Assembly (NCBI GenBank): GCA_903848645.1
Contig: CAINGU010000083.1
Location: 62,001 to 126,000, forward strand
Length of the DNA stretch: 64,000 nt
DNA from: an uncultured cyanobacterium
GTDB lineage: Bacteria > Cyanobacteriota > Cyanobacteriia > Cyanobacteriales > Nostocaceae
Reading direction: 5' to 3'
The position numbers and the translations under genes are program-made. Under the pieces are notes generated by a model. The model did no database searches. It was not told where the DNA came from and saw only the letters and a list, made by a program, of their open reading frames with translations. Each line of letters starts with the position of its first letter. The first letter of the stretch is position 1. Positions 7,681 to 17,409 of the stretch are shown here, piece after piece.

Positions 7681-8238
7681 ATGATTTCCCGTCGCACTTT
7701 TATTAACATTTTATTTGCCACTTGTTTGGCTGTTATCAGTTGGTTAAATTTTACCCCCCATGCTCAAGCTTTAGGTGGTAAATTACCCACAATTAATCAA
7801 CCTGCACCTGAATTTACTTTACCAACTAATACGGGTAATGGTAAGGTTTCCTTGGCTGATTTTCGGGGTAAATGGGTAGTTCTTTATTTTTACCCCAAAG
7901 ATTTTACCTCTGGGTGTACTATTGAAGCCAGACGTTTTCAGCAAGATTTACCTAAATACATTCAGAAAAATACTGAAATTATTGGTATCAGTGCTGATGA
8001 TATTGATTCTCATGCAGAATTTTGTGATTCAGAAGGGTTAAAATTTCCTTTGTTAGCTGATATTAAAGGTGATGTTAGTAAAGCTTATGGTTCTTGGATA
8101 GGTGTTGTCTCTATGCGCCATAGTTTTATTATTGATCCTCAAGGGATTTTACGAGCAACTTTTGTTGGTGTTAATCCTAGTATTCACAGTACGGAAGTTT
8201 TAGCAAAGTTAACAAAATTGCAATCTTCTGTTTTTTAG
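7681..8238 (+). CDS. Peroxiredoxin Q/BCP family, Tat-type signal peptide
   Basis: 185 residues from ATG 7681, chosen because the signal peptide starts there; the open frame upstream to 7585 overlaps sipA. The N-terminus carries a twin-arginine motif (SRRTFI), a hydrophobic core and an AQA cleavage site, so the protein probably acts in the thylakoid lumen or periplasm. The peroxidatic cysteine is C79 in FTSGCTIEAR. Typical PrxQ has a resolving cysteine five residues on (CTxEAC); here that position is R84. The only other mature-region cysteine noticed is C115. It may therefore be a 1-Cys enzyme or use a different resolving partner. It reduces H2O2 and alkyl hydroperoxides; lipid hydroperoxides from the nearby lipoxygenase would be a speculative substrate. 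Confidence 0.88.
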   Translation: MISRRTFINILFATCLAVISWLNFTPHAQALGGKLPTINQPAPEFTLPTNTGNGKVSLADFRGKWVVLYFYPKDFTSGCTIEARRFQQDLPKYIQKNTEIIGISADDIDSHAEFCDSEGLKFPLLADIKGDVSKAYGSWIGVVSMRHSFIIDPQGILRATFVGVNPSIHSTEVLAKLTKLQSSVF

Positions 8239-8261
8239 AGCTAGACGGTGATTAGAAAGAC

Positions 8262-8374
8262 GGCGATTATAAATCGCTACTACACAAACAAAGTCCACCT
8301 GCGTGGACTAACAGTCACAGAAGTTTAACCTGCGAAGGCAGGTTTTGTCTGTGTAGCCGCGATTTATAATCGCC
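8262..8374. repeat. MITE-like palindromic element, copy 1
   Basis: 113-base element: outer arms GGCGATTATAAATCGC and GCGATTTATAATCGCC; second arms CTACACA and TGTGTAG; inner hairpins GTCCACCTGCGTGGAC and AACCTGCGAAGGCAGGTT. A second copy is at 12107-12223. Between copies the outer arm and the second inner hairpin change in a base-pair-preserving way. Confidence 0.85.
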
Positions 8375-8404
8375 AGGGATAATTCATAGGAGTGCTATTT
8401 TTAA

Positions 8405-9274
8405 ATGAATCATGATCCTTATATTGTTAAACCAGGTGATCAAATTTCTTTGATAAAGGACTATAACCCAGGTTATAAATGTGAGTTCCACCCAAAAACT
8501 GATGCGGTTAAAAAATTAAAAACGGGTATTTTACAATTAGCTAAATATCAAGATGTTCTCTATGCTCAAAATAGTTATTCTTTGTTAATTATTTTTCAAG
8601 CCATGGATGCTGCTGGTAAGGATAGCACCATTAAACACGTGATGTCGGGGGTGAATCCCCAAGGATGTCAGGTATTTAGTTTTAAATCTCCTAGTGAGGA
8701 AGAGTTAGATCATGATTATTTATGGCGTTCGATGAAGTCTCTTCCAGAAAGGGGCAGAATTGGTATCTTTAATCGTTCATATTATGAAGAATTACTCATA
8801 GTTCGTGTCCATCCAGGAATTCTCAAAAAACAACAATTGCCCCATTTTCCTCAAGATAATCAGATATGGAAACAGCGATTTGAGGAAATTAATAATTTTG
8901 AAAAATACTTGGTCAATAATGGGGTGATTGTCCTCAAGTTTTTTCTGAATGTCTCAAAATCGGTGCAAAGAAAGCGGTTTTTAGCACGGATTGATTCACC
9001 AGAAAAACATTGGAAATTTTCTGCTAGTGATATCCGAGAAAGGGCTTTTTGGGATGATTACATGGATGCTTATGAGCAAGTTTTTAACCATACAAGTACA
9101 GAATTTGCTCCCTGGTATATTGTTCCTGCTGATCGCAAATGGTTTACACGGTTGGTGGTGGCAGATATTATTTGCACAAAATTACAGGAATTAAATTTGC
9201 AATATCCGCAAATTAGTGATGAATCTAAACAGCAATTATTAGCAGCAAAAAAATCTTTGGAAGCAGAAAATTAG
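8405..9274 (+). CDS. ppk2: Polyphosphate kinase 2 family protein
   Basis: 289 residues with the PPK2 P-loop kinase fold. Walker A is MDAAGKD at 67-73, the Walker B-like segment is FNRSYYEE at 122-129, and the lid region contains [21 protein letters not shown]2 enzymes transfer phosphate from polyphosphate to NDPs or NMPs, or the reverse. The single domain and the SPEKHWKFS signature fit the single-domain PPK2 types; nucleotide specificity is uncertain. A GGAG lies about 12 bases before the ATG. Cyanobacteria store polyphosphate, so the likely role is nucleotide recharging or energy buffering. Confidence 0.92.
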   Translation: MNHDPYIVKPGDQISLIKDYNPGYKCEFHPKTDAVKKLKTGILQLAKYQDVLYAQNSYSLLIIFQAMDAAGKDSTIKHVMSGVNPQGCQVFSFKSPSEEELDHDYLWRSMKSLPERGRIGIFNRSYYEELLIVRVHPGILKKQQLPHFPQDNQIWKQRFEEINNFEKYLVNNGVIVLKFFLNVSKSVQRKRFLARIDSPEKHWKFSASDIRERAFWDDYMDAYEQVFNHTSTEFAPWYIVPADRKWFTRLVVADIICTKLQELNLQYPQISDESKQQLLAAKKSLEAEN

Positions 9275-9312
9275 CTTTGTTATTTTTGCGGGTTTTACTC
9301 CTGACTCTTTCT

Positions 9313-9366
9313 AGGGCGCAGGTTTTACTTCTGACTCTTTCTAGGGCGCAGGCCCTGCGCCCCTAC
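9313..9366. repeat. GC-rich palindromic repeat with direct duplication
   Basis: The unit GACTCTTTCTAGGGCGCAGG occurs twice in direct orientation; the second copy continues into CCCTGCGCCCCTAC. Same family as 6621, 22053 and 28067, here in the opposite orientation to 6621. Confidence 0.7.
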
Positions 9367-9437
9367 CTTTTGCTCTATGTGTCTACAGGTACAGGGAATG
9401 AATTGAAAATTTTGATATCTTGAGGATGGGGGAAACT

Positions 9438-10046
9438 ATGATCTTCAAGGTAAATATGTCAAATCTGCCTAACTTTGATATTGTGGCTTTAGCTGCTTCT
9501 GCCGGGGGGTTAACGGCACTAATTGAGGTGCTGGGAAATTTACCCGCAAATTTCAGGGCTGCAATTGTTGTTGTTCAACATTTAGATCCTCGTCATCCAT
9601 CCCTCATGGCAGAAATTCTCAGTCGTCGGACTCCACTGAAAGTAACACAGGCAAAGGCAGGAGATGAACTCATTCCAGGGACTGTTTATATTGCTCCTCC
9701 TAATAATCATTTATTGGTAAATAGTGATGGTACAGCTTCTTTATCTCAGTCGGAAATGGTGCATTTTCTCCGTCCTTCGGCTGATTTATTGTTTGAATCT
9801 GTGGCTGGAAGTTATAAAGAAAGAGCGATCGCTGTTGTGCTAACAGGAACTGGCGCTGATGGGGCAATGGGCGTAGAAGCTATTAAAAAAATGGGTGGGA
9901 CGGTAATTGTTCAAGATGATAAAAGTGCTGAATTTTCGGGAATGCCTTCCGCAGCCATTAATACTGGGAATGTAGATTTTATCCTTCCGTTGGCAGAAAT
10001 TTCTTCAGCTTTGATAACTTTAGTCATGCCCCATGGTAGTTCGTAA
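9438..10046 (+). CDS. Stand-alone CheB-type methylesterase domain
   Basis: 202 residues from ATG 9438; a TTG 18 bases upstream is the other option. It contains the CheB catalytic domain only, without the usual receiver domain. The triad can be placed as S21 (AASAGGL), H48 (VVQHLDPRHP) and D141 (GTGADGAMG). CheB hydrolyses methyl-glutamate esters on chemoreceptors. The next gene is a CheR-type methyltransferase, reproducing as two genes the CheB-CheR-PAS arrangement often found fused in one sensor protein. No chemoreceptor, CheA or CheW lies in the window, so a sensory but non-chemotactic role is plausible. Confidence 0.9.
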   Translation: MIFKVNMSNLPNFDIVALAASAGGLTALIEVLGNLPANFRAAIVVVQHLDPRHPSLMAEILSRRTPLKVTQAKAGDELIPGTVYIAPPNNHLLVNSDGTASLSQSEMVHFLRPSADLLFESVAGSYKERAIAVVLTGTGADGAMGVEAIKKMGGTVIVQDDKSAEFSGMPSAAINTGNVDFILPLAEISSALITLVMPHGSS

Positions 10047-10095
10047 TAATATATTACTAATTTAGGTTATTATGAAAATTTGACTATAAGAACAT

Positions 10096-10128
10096 AGATC
10101 CCCGACTTCTTTGAGAAATCGGGGATCT
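10096..10128. repeat. 33-bp palindromic hairpin (AGATCCCCGA...TCGGGGATCT)
   Basis: Near-perfect inverted repeat with a TTG centre, between the cheB- and cheR-like genes. Sister copies are at 19136-19168 and 58147-58179. The third copy changes the arm to AGATACCC with the matching GGGTATCT. Confidence 0.8.
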
Positions 10129-10185
10129 AGGGATTCTGTATCTCTATAACGTAGTTTATTTATTAGCAAAATCCTGATTGATTCT

Positions 10186-12084
10186 ATGAATGCTCCACAT
10201 AAAGACATTGATTTTGAAAATCTCCTGCAATATTTGCGAATCAACCGAGGCTTTGATTTCACAGGTTACAAACGTTCAACCTTAATGCGTCGTGTGATTA
10301 AAGAGATGGAGACTTTAAATATAGATACTTTTGCAAATTATCAGGATTATTTAGAAGTTCATCCAGATGAGTTTAAGGATTTATTTAATACTATTTTAAT
10401 TAACGTGACTGCTTTTTTTAGAGATAGTTCAGCTTGGGAATATTTAGCCAAAGAAGTTATCCCTAATATCATCAAAAATAAACAAAAAGATGAAATGATT
10501 CGGGTCTGGAGTGCTGGTTGTGCTTCTGGACAAGAGGCTTATACTTTATCAATATTGATAGCAGAAATATTGGGAATAGAAGAGTTTCGTCGTCGGGTAA
10601 AAATCTACGCGACAGATATAGATGAAGAAGCCCTGACCCAAGCTCGTCACGCTAGTTATTCACCCAAAAATATTAATGAAGTCCCCTTAGAACTACGCGA
10701 TAAATATTTTGATGTAGTCAATAAAAATTATGTTTTTCGCCAAGATTTGCGTCGTTGTGTGATTTTTGGTCGTCATGATTTACTTCAAGATGCACCAATT
10801 TCTCGGTTAGATTTATTGGTTTGTCGCAATACCTTAATGTATTTTAATTCGGAAACCCAAGGAAAGATTATCAATCGTTTTCATTTTGCTCTTAATAATC
10901 ATGGCTATCTGGTTTTAGGGAAAGCAGAGATGTTAGTTATGCACTCTAATTTATTTATACCTATATACTTAAAAGATCGTGTATTTGCAAAAGTATGTTC
11001 AGGAAACAGCCGCAATCGGCAACTAATTATGACAGATTTACAAAATAAAGAAACAGTTAATAATTTTTCTGCGGAAGAAGTGCGGATTAGAGAGTTGGCT
11101 TTTGATACAGCATCTAGCGCCCAGGTTGTGATTGATAATCAGGGGACCTTAATCATGATTAATGAACAAGCTCGGAGTTTATTTGGTTTAACAATTAGAG
11201 ATTTAAACCGCCCCTTTCAGGATTTAGAATTATCCTATAGACCTGTAGAATTGCGATCGCTAATTGAACAGGTGTATAATGAACGCCATCCGATAACACT
11301 CACAAATGTTGAACGTTATCAACCTAATTCAGAAATTCAATATTTAGATGTGCGGGTTATTCCTTTACAAGATCCTGATCAAACTATTCTCGGTGTGACA
11401 ATTTCTTTTAATGATGTCACCCGTTATCTGAAACTTCAGACAGCATTACAACGCTCTCGACAGGAGTTAGAAACAACCAATGAAGAATTACAATCTACCA
11501 ATGAAGAATTAGAAACAACAAATGAAGAATTGCAATCAACAAATGAAGAATTAGAAACAACAAATGAAGAATTGCAATCAACAAATCAAGAAATGGAGAC
11601 AATGAACGAAGAACTGCAATCTGCTAATGAAGAGTTACAAACAATTAATCATGAATTAAGCGATCGCACATCTGAACTTGACCAAAGTAATATTTTTCTT
11701 TCTTCTATTTTAGGCTGTCTGCAAATGGGAATGGTAGTCTTAGATAATAGTTTTAATATTTTAATTTGGAATCATACCGTTGAAGATATGTGGGGTTTAC
11801 GCAGTGACGAAGTAGTTCATAAATCTTGGTTTAGTTTGGATATCGGTTTACCTGTAGAACAATTGCGAAATCCCATTCGTGATATTATATCTGGTAAGAA
11901 GAAATTCCAGGAAATACTTCTTAATGCCACTAATCGTCGTGGTAAAAAAATCCAGTGTTATATTGCCTGTAGTCCCCTAATGAATGAAAAAGTCCAAGGC
12001 ATTATTATAATGATGACAGATGTTGAAAAAATCAATAGTATGATTTCTCCTACGGAAATCGAGGAAAGACAACGGGAAGCATAA
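10186..12084 (+). CDS. CheR methyltransferase with PAS domains and repetitive coiled coil
   Basis: 632 residues. The CheR domain (about 1-270) shows the helical N-domain, NVTAFFRD at 73-80, the SAM-binding AGCASGQEAYT at 110-120, and LLVCRNTLMYF. A PAS-like domain follows at about 290-410. A coiled coil at about 420-500 is built of near-identical 14-residue units (ETTNEELQSTNEEL and variants). A second PAS (about 505-620) follows, and the protein ends without a histidine-kinase domain. Together with the CheB gene upstream it looks like a split CheB/CheR-PAS sensor. The coiled-coil repeats are also near identical in DNA, so copy number may vary between strains. Confidence 0.9.
   Translation: MNAPHKDIDFENLLQYLRINRGFDFTGYKRSTLMRRVIKEMETLNIDTFANYQDYLEVHPDEFKDLFNTILINVTAFFRDSSAWEYLAKEVIPNIIKNKQKDEMIRVWSAGCASGQEAYTLSILIAEILGIEEFRRRVKIYATDIDEEALTQARHASYSPKNINEVPLELRDKYFDVVNKNYVFRQDLRRCVIFGRHDLLQDAPISRLDLLVCRNTLMYFNSETQGKIINRFHFALNNHGYLVLGKAEMLVMHSNLFIPIYLKDRVFAKVCSGNSRNRQLIMTDLQNKETVNNFSAEEVRIRELAFDTASSAQVVIDNQGTLIMINEQARSLFGLTIRDLNRPFQDLELSYRPVELRSLIEQVYNERHPITLTNVERYQPNSEIQYLDVRVIPLQDPDQTILGVTISFNDVTRYLKLQTALQRSRQELETTNEELQSTNEELETTNEELQSTNEELETTNEELQSTNQEMETMNEELQSANEELQTINHELSDRTSELDQSNIFLSSILGCLQMGMVVLDNSFNILIWNHTVEDMWGLRSDEVVHKSWFSLDIGLPVEQLRNPIRDIISGKKKFQEILLNATNRRGKKIQCYIACSPLMNEKVQGIIIMMTDVEKINSMISPTEIEERQREA
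11464..11650 (+). repeat. In-gene tandem repeat encoding the 14-residue coiled-coil unit
   Basis: About 42-bp units (GAATTAGAAACAACAAATG, then AAGAATTGCAATCAACAAA) repeat roughly three times almost exactly, then degenerate. All lie within the CheR-PAS reading frame and keep it open. Confidence 0.75.
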
Positions 12085-12106
12085 GAGAATATTTAGCCCA
12101 ACTATC

Positions 12107-12223
12107 GGTGACTAGAAGTCGCTACTACACAAACAAAGTCCACCTGCGTGGACTCATGAAAAATCAAGAATCTTTAACCCACGAAGGTGGGTTTTGTCTA
12201 TGTAGCCGCGACTTCTAGTCGCC
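12107..12223. repeat. MITE-like palindromic element, copy 2
   Basis: 117-base element: outer arms GGTGACTAGAAGTCGC and GCGACTTCTAGTCGCC, inner hairpins GTCCACCTGCGTGGAC and AACCCACGAAGGTGGGTT. It is colinear with the copy at 8262-8374. It sits between the CheR-like gene and cobyrinate synthase. Confidence 0.85.
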
Positions 12224-12251
12224 AGGTACAATTATTTTTATTTACTAATCT

Positions 12252-13628
12252 ATGTCTATAATTATTGCTGGAGAACGGAGTGGAGTCGGGAAAACAACAG
12301 TTACACTTACCCTATTAGCATCTTTACGTCGTCGTGGTGTGAAAGTGCAATCTTTTAAGGTGGGACCTGATTATATTGATCCGATGTTTCATCAATATGT
12401 TACTGGTCTTCCCTGTCGAAATTTAGATACTGTGCTAACTTCAGAAAGTTATGTGCAGAAATGTTTTAACCATCATTCTCCCCAGTCTGAATATACTTTA
12501 GTTGAGGGGGTAATGGGTTTATTTGATGGTATTGGCCAATTGTCAAACACAAATGACAAAACCGACTTTGCGAGTACAGCCCACGTTGCTAGATTATTAG
12601 ATATACCAATTATATTAGTGATAGATTGTAGTCGGTTATCGGGTTCAGTAGCTGCAATTGCTCACGGTTATTGTTCTTTAGATAGTAGAATTAAAGTTGC
12701 TGGTTTAGTCTTAAATCGAGTTGGAAGTGATCGCCATTTGTCATTATTAAAAGCTTCCCTTGCCCCTTTACAATTACCTATTCTCGGTGTCTTACGACGA
12801 CAAGATAATATTACCATTCCTGACCGTCATCTGGGCTTAATTCCCACAGCAGAATTAGCAGAATTAGATCAAATAGTTAATAGGTTAGCCGATATAGGTG
12901 ATATTTACTTTGATTGGGATCAACTCCTCCCACTTTTAAAATCACCATCTTCCCCAATTTCCCATTCCCAATTACCAATTCCCAATTCTTCAGTAAAAAT
13001 TGCCGTAGCGCGAGATCAAGCCTTTAATTTTTACTATCAAGATAACTTAGATTTATTAGAACAATTAGGAGCAGAATTAGTATTTTGGAGTCCATTAAAT
13101 GATGCTCAATTACCAAAAGGTATCCAAGGAATGTATTTTGGGGGTGGGTTTCCTGAAGTATTTGCACCACAATTATCTGCAAATATTAGCCTAATTCAAG
13201 CAGTCAAAAACTCAATTCTAGAAGGAATACCCACAATTGCTGAATGTGGGGGATTAATGTATTTATGTGAGCAAATTATTGACTTTGACGGTAACTCTTG
13301 GCCAATGGTAGGAATATTACCGACTCATGCACAAATGGATAAAAGATTAACTTTAGGATATCGTCGTGCAATAGTTTTAGAAAATACTTTTTTAGTTGAT
13401 AGCAATACAAGTATTTTTGGCCATGAATTTCATCGTTCTCATTTAATTACTAATTCTCCCCAACCATTATTTAATACCTATCGTTATGATTGTGATGAAA
13501 ATACAGGTTTTGAAGGTTGGTATTTACCTAATGTCCACGCTTCCTATATTCATCAACATTGGGGAGAAAGTAGCGAAATTCCTCAAAGGTTTATCCAAGA
13601 ATGTCTAAAAAAATCAACTGACAACTAA
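12252..13628 (+). CDS. cbiA: Cobyrinic acid a,c-diamide synthase
   Basis: 458 residues (CbiA/CobB). It amidates the a and c side chains of (hydrogeno)cobyrinate in B12 synthesis using ATP and glutamine. The N-terminal P-loop is GERSGVGKTT at 7-16, followed by SFKVGPDYIDPMFH. The C-terminal class I glutaminase domain has the nucleophile in IAECGGLMYL and the family segment GHEFHRSH. Between the domains (DNA about 12948-12986) lies a Ser/Pro-rich insert encoded by a heptameric repeat (CCCAATTACCAATTCCCAA) of the kind otherwise seen between genes. It keeps the frame and probably forms a flexible linker. It is a monocistronic-looking gene; no B12 riboswitch was recognised upstream. Confidence 0.93.
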   Translation: MSIIIAGERSGVGKTTVTLTLLASLRRRGVKVQSFKVGPDYIDPMFHQYVTGLPCRNLDTVLTSESYVQKCFNHHSPQSEYTLVEGVMGLFDGIGQLSNTNDKTDFASTAHVARLLDIPIILVIDCSRLSGSVAAIAHGYCSLDSRIKVAGLVLNRVGSDRHLSLLKASLAPLQLPILGVLRRQDNITIPDRHLGLIPTAELAELDQIVNRLADIGDIYFDWDQLLPLLKSPSSPISHSQLPIPNSSVKIAVARDQAFNFYYQDNLDLLEQLGAELVFWSPLNDAQLPKGIQGMYFGGGFPEVFAPQLSANISLIQAVKNSILEGIPTIAECGGLMYLCEQIIDFDGNSWPMVGILPTHAQMDKRLTLGYRRAIVLENTFLVDSNTSIFGHEFHRSHLITNSPQPLFNTYRYDCDENTGFEGWYLPNVHASYIHQHWGESSEIPQRFIQECLKKSTDN

Positions 13629-13631
13629 CAA

Positions 13632-14054
13632 CTAACTAATATTTTCATTCAGTTTTCTAATTAAACGAGATAATTCACGAATAATATTCACCGCGATTTC
13701 TGGAGTTTCTTCAATAGCATCATAAAGTTGTTCTTGGGTAAGTTCCAAACATTCACAAGATTCTAAAGTAGTGATAGCAGCGGAACGAGGTTGAGTATCA
13801 AATACTGCCATTTCACCAAAGTAATTTCCCTTGTCAACTTCTGCTAACTTAGTATCACCAATATGGACTTTAACGCGACCTGATACTAGTATATAAAGAG
13901 ATCGTCCCTCTTGTCCTTGTTGAAAGATTGTATAATTAGCTGGATAGGATAACTCATTCATGACAGAAGCGAGTCTAACAATAAAATCATCCCGCAGTTC
14001 TTTAAAAATGGGGACTTGTCGCACAAACAATAACCGATCAACACTGGTAAGCAT
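13632..14054 (-). CDS. Cyclic nucleotide-binding domain protein
   Basis: 140 residues that are essentially a single cNMP-binding (CRP-like) beta-roll. YTIFQQGQEGRSLYILVSGRV is the start of the barrel, and the phosphate-binding cassette is YFGEMAVFDTQPRSAAI, with the Glu and Arg that contact cyclic nucleotide in CRP. The DNA-binding helix-turn-helix of CRP is absent, so it is not a classical transcription factor. It could be a free sensor that binds a partner protein. It converges with cbiA, only 3 bases away. Confidence 0.85.
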   Translation of the reverse strand: MLTSVDRLLFVRQVPIFKELRDDFIVRLASVMNELSYPANYTIFQQGQEGRSLYILVSGRVKVHIGDTKLAEVDKGNYFGEMAVFDTQPRSAAITTLESCECLELTQEQLYDAIEETPEIAVNIIRELSRLIRKLNENIS

Positions 14055-14305
14055 AATTACTGATTTTTAATAAATCATTTACAAAATTAACTAGATACAG
14101 TCTAAGTGCTAAGAAAATCAGCATCTAGATTTATCTTATACCAAAATGATACATATAGTAATTTTCAGCCAAAACTATCTTCCAGTCAATGACGATTTAC
14201 TGGGTTTAGTTAGATAGTGAGTAATTCATAATTCCTCCTGATTAGCTATTCCCTATTTCATAAAATTAGTATAATCTCAAAGTGATATTAACAAGCATAA
14301 AAATT

Positions 14306-17257
14306 ATGTTTTGGCAGCGGTGTTTACGAATATTCATATTATTGCTGGTACTAACGCTATTTTTAGATATAGCTGCTCATTTAGGTGCAGAATTTTTTTG
14401 GTTTCAGGAAGTCGGTTACATAGAAGTATTTTCATGGAAATTATTAACTCAGGGGAGTTTATGGCTAGTTATTGTGAGTTTAAGTGCTATTTATCTTTTG
14501 GGAAATCTGGCTTTAGCTCAAAAGCTGAAATATCCTGATTCTATTAATTATATTTCAGAAAGAGAAATAAAAGTGAGTCGAGTATTAACCACTTTTCTTA
14601 GTCCCCAGCATCACAGAAGTGATCAAACTCATAAATGGCATAAGTATACCAGTAAAATTAAATTACAATGGCTTTTACCACTCATCTTAGGACTAAGTTT
14701 ATTAGTATGTTTAATGTTAGCACACTATGGAGAAATTGCCCTCTCCTATTCAACAGAGAAAGTTAATCATTCCAATTTATCCGTACCATTGCTATTTCGC
14801 ACAAAGATAATTTTACAGTTAGTCAAAAAGATTATTTCTCAAACTTGGTATTTAGGAATAATTGGGGGATTGTTTATTTCTCTATTAATTTATAGCAAAT
14901 TTCTTCTCAGGGCAATTGCTGTAATTTTTAGTCTTGGTTTTGGGTGGATACTGTCTCAATATTGGTCGAAAATTATCTTATCTTTTCACAGTATTTCCTT
15001 TCATCATTCTGAACCACTATTTGGCAAAGATATCAGTTTTTATATTTTCTTACTTCCTGTGTGGGAACTTTTATTATTTTGGTTAATAGGATTATGTTTA
15101 TATGGATTAATTAGTGTTATTCTCACCTATTTGTTATCAGCAAATAGTCTCAGTCAAGGTATATTTCCAGGCTTTTCTTCCTCACAAATGCGTCATTTAT
15201 CCGGCTTAACTGGCTGTTTAATGTTAGTAGCTGCTTTAAGTTATTGGCTCAGTCGTTATCAACTTCTTTATTCTGATAATGGAGTTAGTTATGGTGCTAG
15301 TTATACAGATGTTAAAGCACAATTACCAGCAGATACATTTTTATGTATTTTATCAGTAATTATCGCCTTTTATTTATTATGGCTAACTGCATTTTGGCAG
15401 CGAAAATTATCAAATTATCGTTGGATTAGATTTAGTTTAGCCACTTTTATAAGTTTTATAATTATAGGTAATTTTATTCTTCCCATAGCAGTACAAAATT
15501 TAATTGTTGAACCAAATGAATTACAAAGAGAAGAACCTTATATTCAACGAAATATTGCCCTCACTCGTCAAGCCTTTAATTTAGATGTCATTGATTCGCA
15601 AATATTTAACCCCATAGGAAAACTCACAGAAGCAGATATCAAAGCTAATGATTTGACAATTCGGAATATTCGGCTTTGGGATCAAGAACCATTATTAAAA
15701 ACTAACCGTCAATTACAACAAATTCGCCCTTATTATAAATTCCCTGATGCTGATATTGATAGATATTTAATCAAAAATAATGATAATGAAGAAAAACAAC
15801 AGGTACTAATTGCAGCCAGAGAATTAAATTATCAAGATGTTCCTCCCCAAGCACAAACATGGGTAAACCAAAATATGATTTATACTCATGGTTATGGCTT
15901 TACCATGAGTCCAGTTAATACCGTTGCTGCTGGTGGATTACCAGAATATTTTGTCAAAGATATTAGCCAAAATGGTAGCGTCTTAAATACTTCTAGTTCA
16001 GATATTCGGGAAACTATTCCCATTGGAAACCCCCGCATTTATTATGGGGAAATTACTAATACTCACGTCATGACTGGGACAAAAGTTAAAGAATTAGATT
16101 ATCCCAGTGGCAGTGATAATATTTATAATACTTATGATGGATTAGGTGGCATTAATATCAAATCTCCTTGGAAAAAATGGTTATTTTCCATATATTTAAA
16201 AGACTGGAGAATGCTATTTACACGGGATTTTCTGCCAGAAACAAAAGTATTATTTCGTCGAAATATTAACCAACGTATTCGCACCATTGCCCCGTTTTTA
16301 AAGTTCGATAGTGATCCTTATTTAGTTGCGGCTGATGCCCATATAGACAATCAAAATCAACAATTTCCAGGCAAAGAAAATTATCTTTATTGGATAGTTG
16401 ATGCTTACACAACCAGCGATCGCTATCCCTATTCTGATACAGGTAAAGATGGTATTAACTATATTCGTAACTCCGTCAAAGTTGTCATTGATGCTTACAA
16501 TGGCACAGTCAGATTTTACATTGCCGATCCCTTAGATCCCATCATTACCGCATGGTCAAAAATATTTCCGCAAATGTTCCAACCCATTGGGGATTTACCC
16601 CCCAATCTCCACAGTCATCTTCGCTATCCAGTAGATTATTTCAAAATTCAATCGGAACGCTTAATGATCTACCACATGACAGATCCTCAAGTATTTTATA
16701 ACCGCGAAGATCAATGGCAAATTCCTAATGAAATCTATGGAAACGAAAGCCGTAAAGTTGAACCTTACTATTTAATTACCAGTCTCCCCAATGTCCCTTT
16801 TGAAGAATTTATCCTCTTACTTCCCTACACACCCAAACAACGCACAAATTTAATTGCTTGGTTAGCAGCACGTTCTGACGGCGAAAATTATGGCAAATTA
16901 CTATTATATAACTTTCCCAAAGAACGCTTAATTTATGGACAAGAACAAATTGAAGCCAGAATTAATCAAGATCCAGTTATTTCTCAACAAATTTCTCTGT
17001 GGAATCGTCAAGGTTCTAGAGTCATTCAAGGTAATCTTTTAGTAATTCCTATTGAACAATCCTTACTCTACGTTGAACCAATTTATTTAGAAGCCACACA
17101 GAATAGTTTACCCACGTTAGTTAGAGTCGTTGTAGCCTATGAAAACCGCATCATTATGGCACAAACCTTAGCACAAGCATTCCAGGGCATCTTTCAACCA
17201 GAACTCGCACCACCAGCCATTATTCGTCCCGTAGAGGAAAAAGTACCAACTAGCTAG
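14306..17257 (+). CDS. UPF0182 family large membrane protein
   Basis: About 983 residues from ATG 14306; a GTG at 14282 would add eight residues. The N-terminal ~400 residues contain about seven transmembrane segments separated by polar loops. The C-terminal ~580 residues are soluble and presumably extracytoplasmic, with the family blocks [36 protein letters not shown], the YGE segment and the Tyr-rich [19 protein letters not shown]. This is the length and layout of UPF0182 proteins found in cyanobacteria and actinobacteria. The function is not established. No operon partner is evident. Confidence 0.88.
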   Translation: MFWQRCLRIFILLLVLTLFLDIAAHLGAEFFWFQEVGYIEVFSWKLLTQGSLWLVIVSLSAIYLLGNLALAQKLKYPDSINYISEREIKVSRVLTTFLSPQHHRSDQTHKWHKYTSKIKLQWLLPLILGLSLLVCLMLAHYGEIALSYSTEKVNHSNLSVPLLFRTKIILQLVKKIISQTWYLGIIGGLFISLLIYSKFLLRAIAVIFSLGFGWILSQYWSKIILSFHSISFHHSEPLFGKDISFYIFLLPVWELLLFWLIGLCLYGLISVILTYLLSANSLSQGIFPGFSSSQMRHLSGLTGCLMLVAALSYWLSRYQLLYSDNGVSYGASYTDVKAQLPADTFLCILSVIIAFYLLWLTAFWQRKLSNYRWIRFSLATFISFIIIGNFILPIAVQNLIVEPNELQREEPYIQRNIALTRQAFNLDVIDSQIFNPIGKLTEADIKANDLTIRNIRLWDQEPLLKTNRQLQQIRPYYKFPDADIDRYLIKNNDNEEKQQVLIAARELNYQDVPPQAQTWVNQNMIYTHGYGFTMSPVNTVAAGGLPEYFVKDISQNGSVLNTSSSDIRETIPIGNPRIYYGEITNTHVMTGTKVKELDYPSGSDNIYNTYDGLGGINIKSPWKKWLFSIYLKDWRMLFTRDFLPETKVLFRRNINQRIRTIAPFLKFDSDPYLVAADAHIDNQNQQFPGKENYLYWIVDAYTTSDRYPYSDTGKDGINYIRNSVKVVIDAYNGTVRFYIADPLDPIITAWSKIFPQMFQPIGDLPPNLHSHLRYPVDYFKIQSERLMIYHMTDPQVFYNREDQWQIPNEIYGNESRKVEPYYLITSLPNVPFEEFILLLPYTPKQRTNLIAWLAARSDGENYGKLLLYNFPKERLIYGQEQIEARINQDPVISQQISLWNRQGSRVIQGNLLVIPIEQSLLYVEPIYLEATQNSLPTLVRVVVAYENRIIMAQTLAQAFQGIFQPELAPPAIIRPVEEKVPTS

Positions 17258-17409
17258 AAAAGCAGCAAGTATAATATGAAAAAATATCATCTTTGATAAA
17301 TTAACTGCTCACAGGAAGTACACAATACTTTATCTATTTACTGAGATAGAAATTAGATAAATTAACCTATATTGTTGTCATCAAAGCTACTTTTTTTGGC
17401 TTTAAAAAA

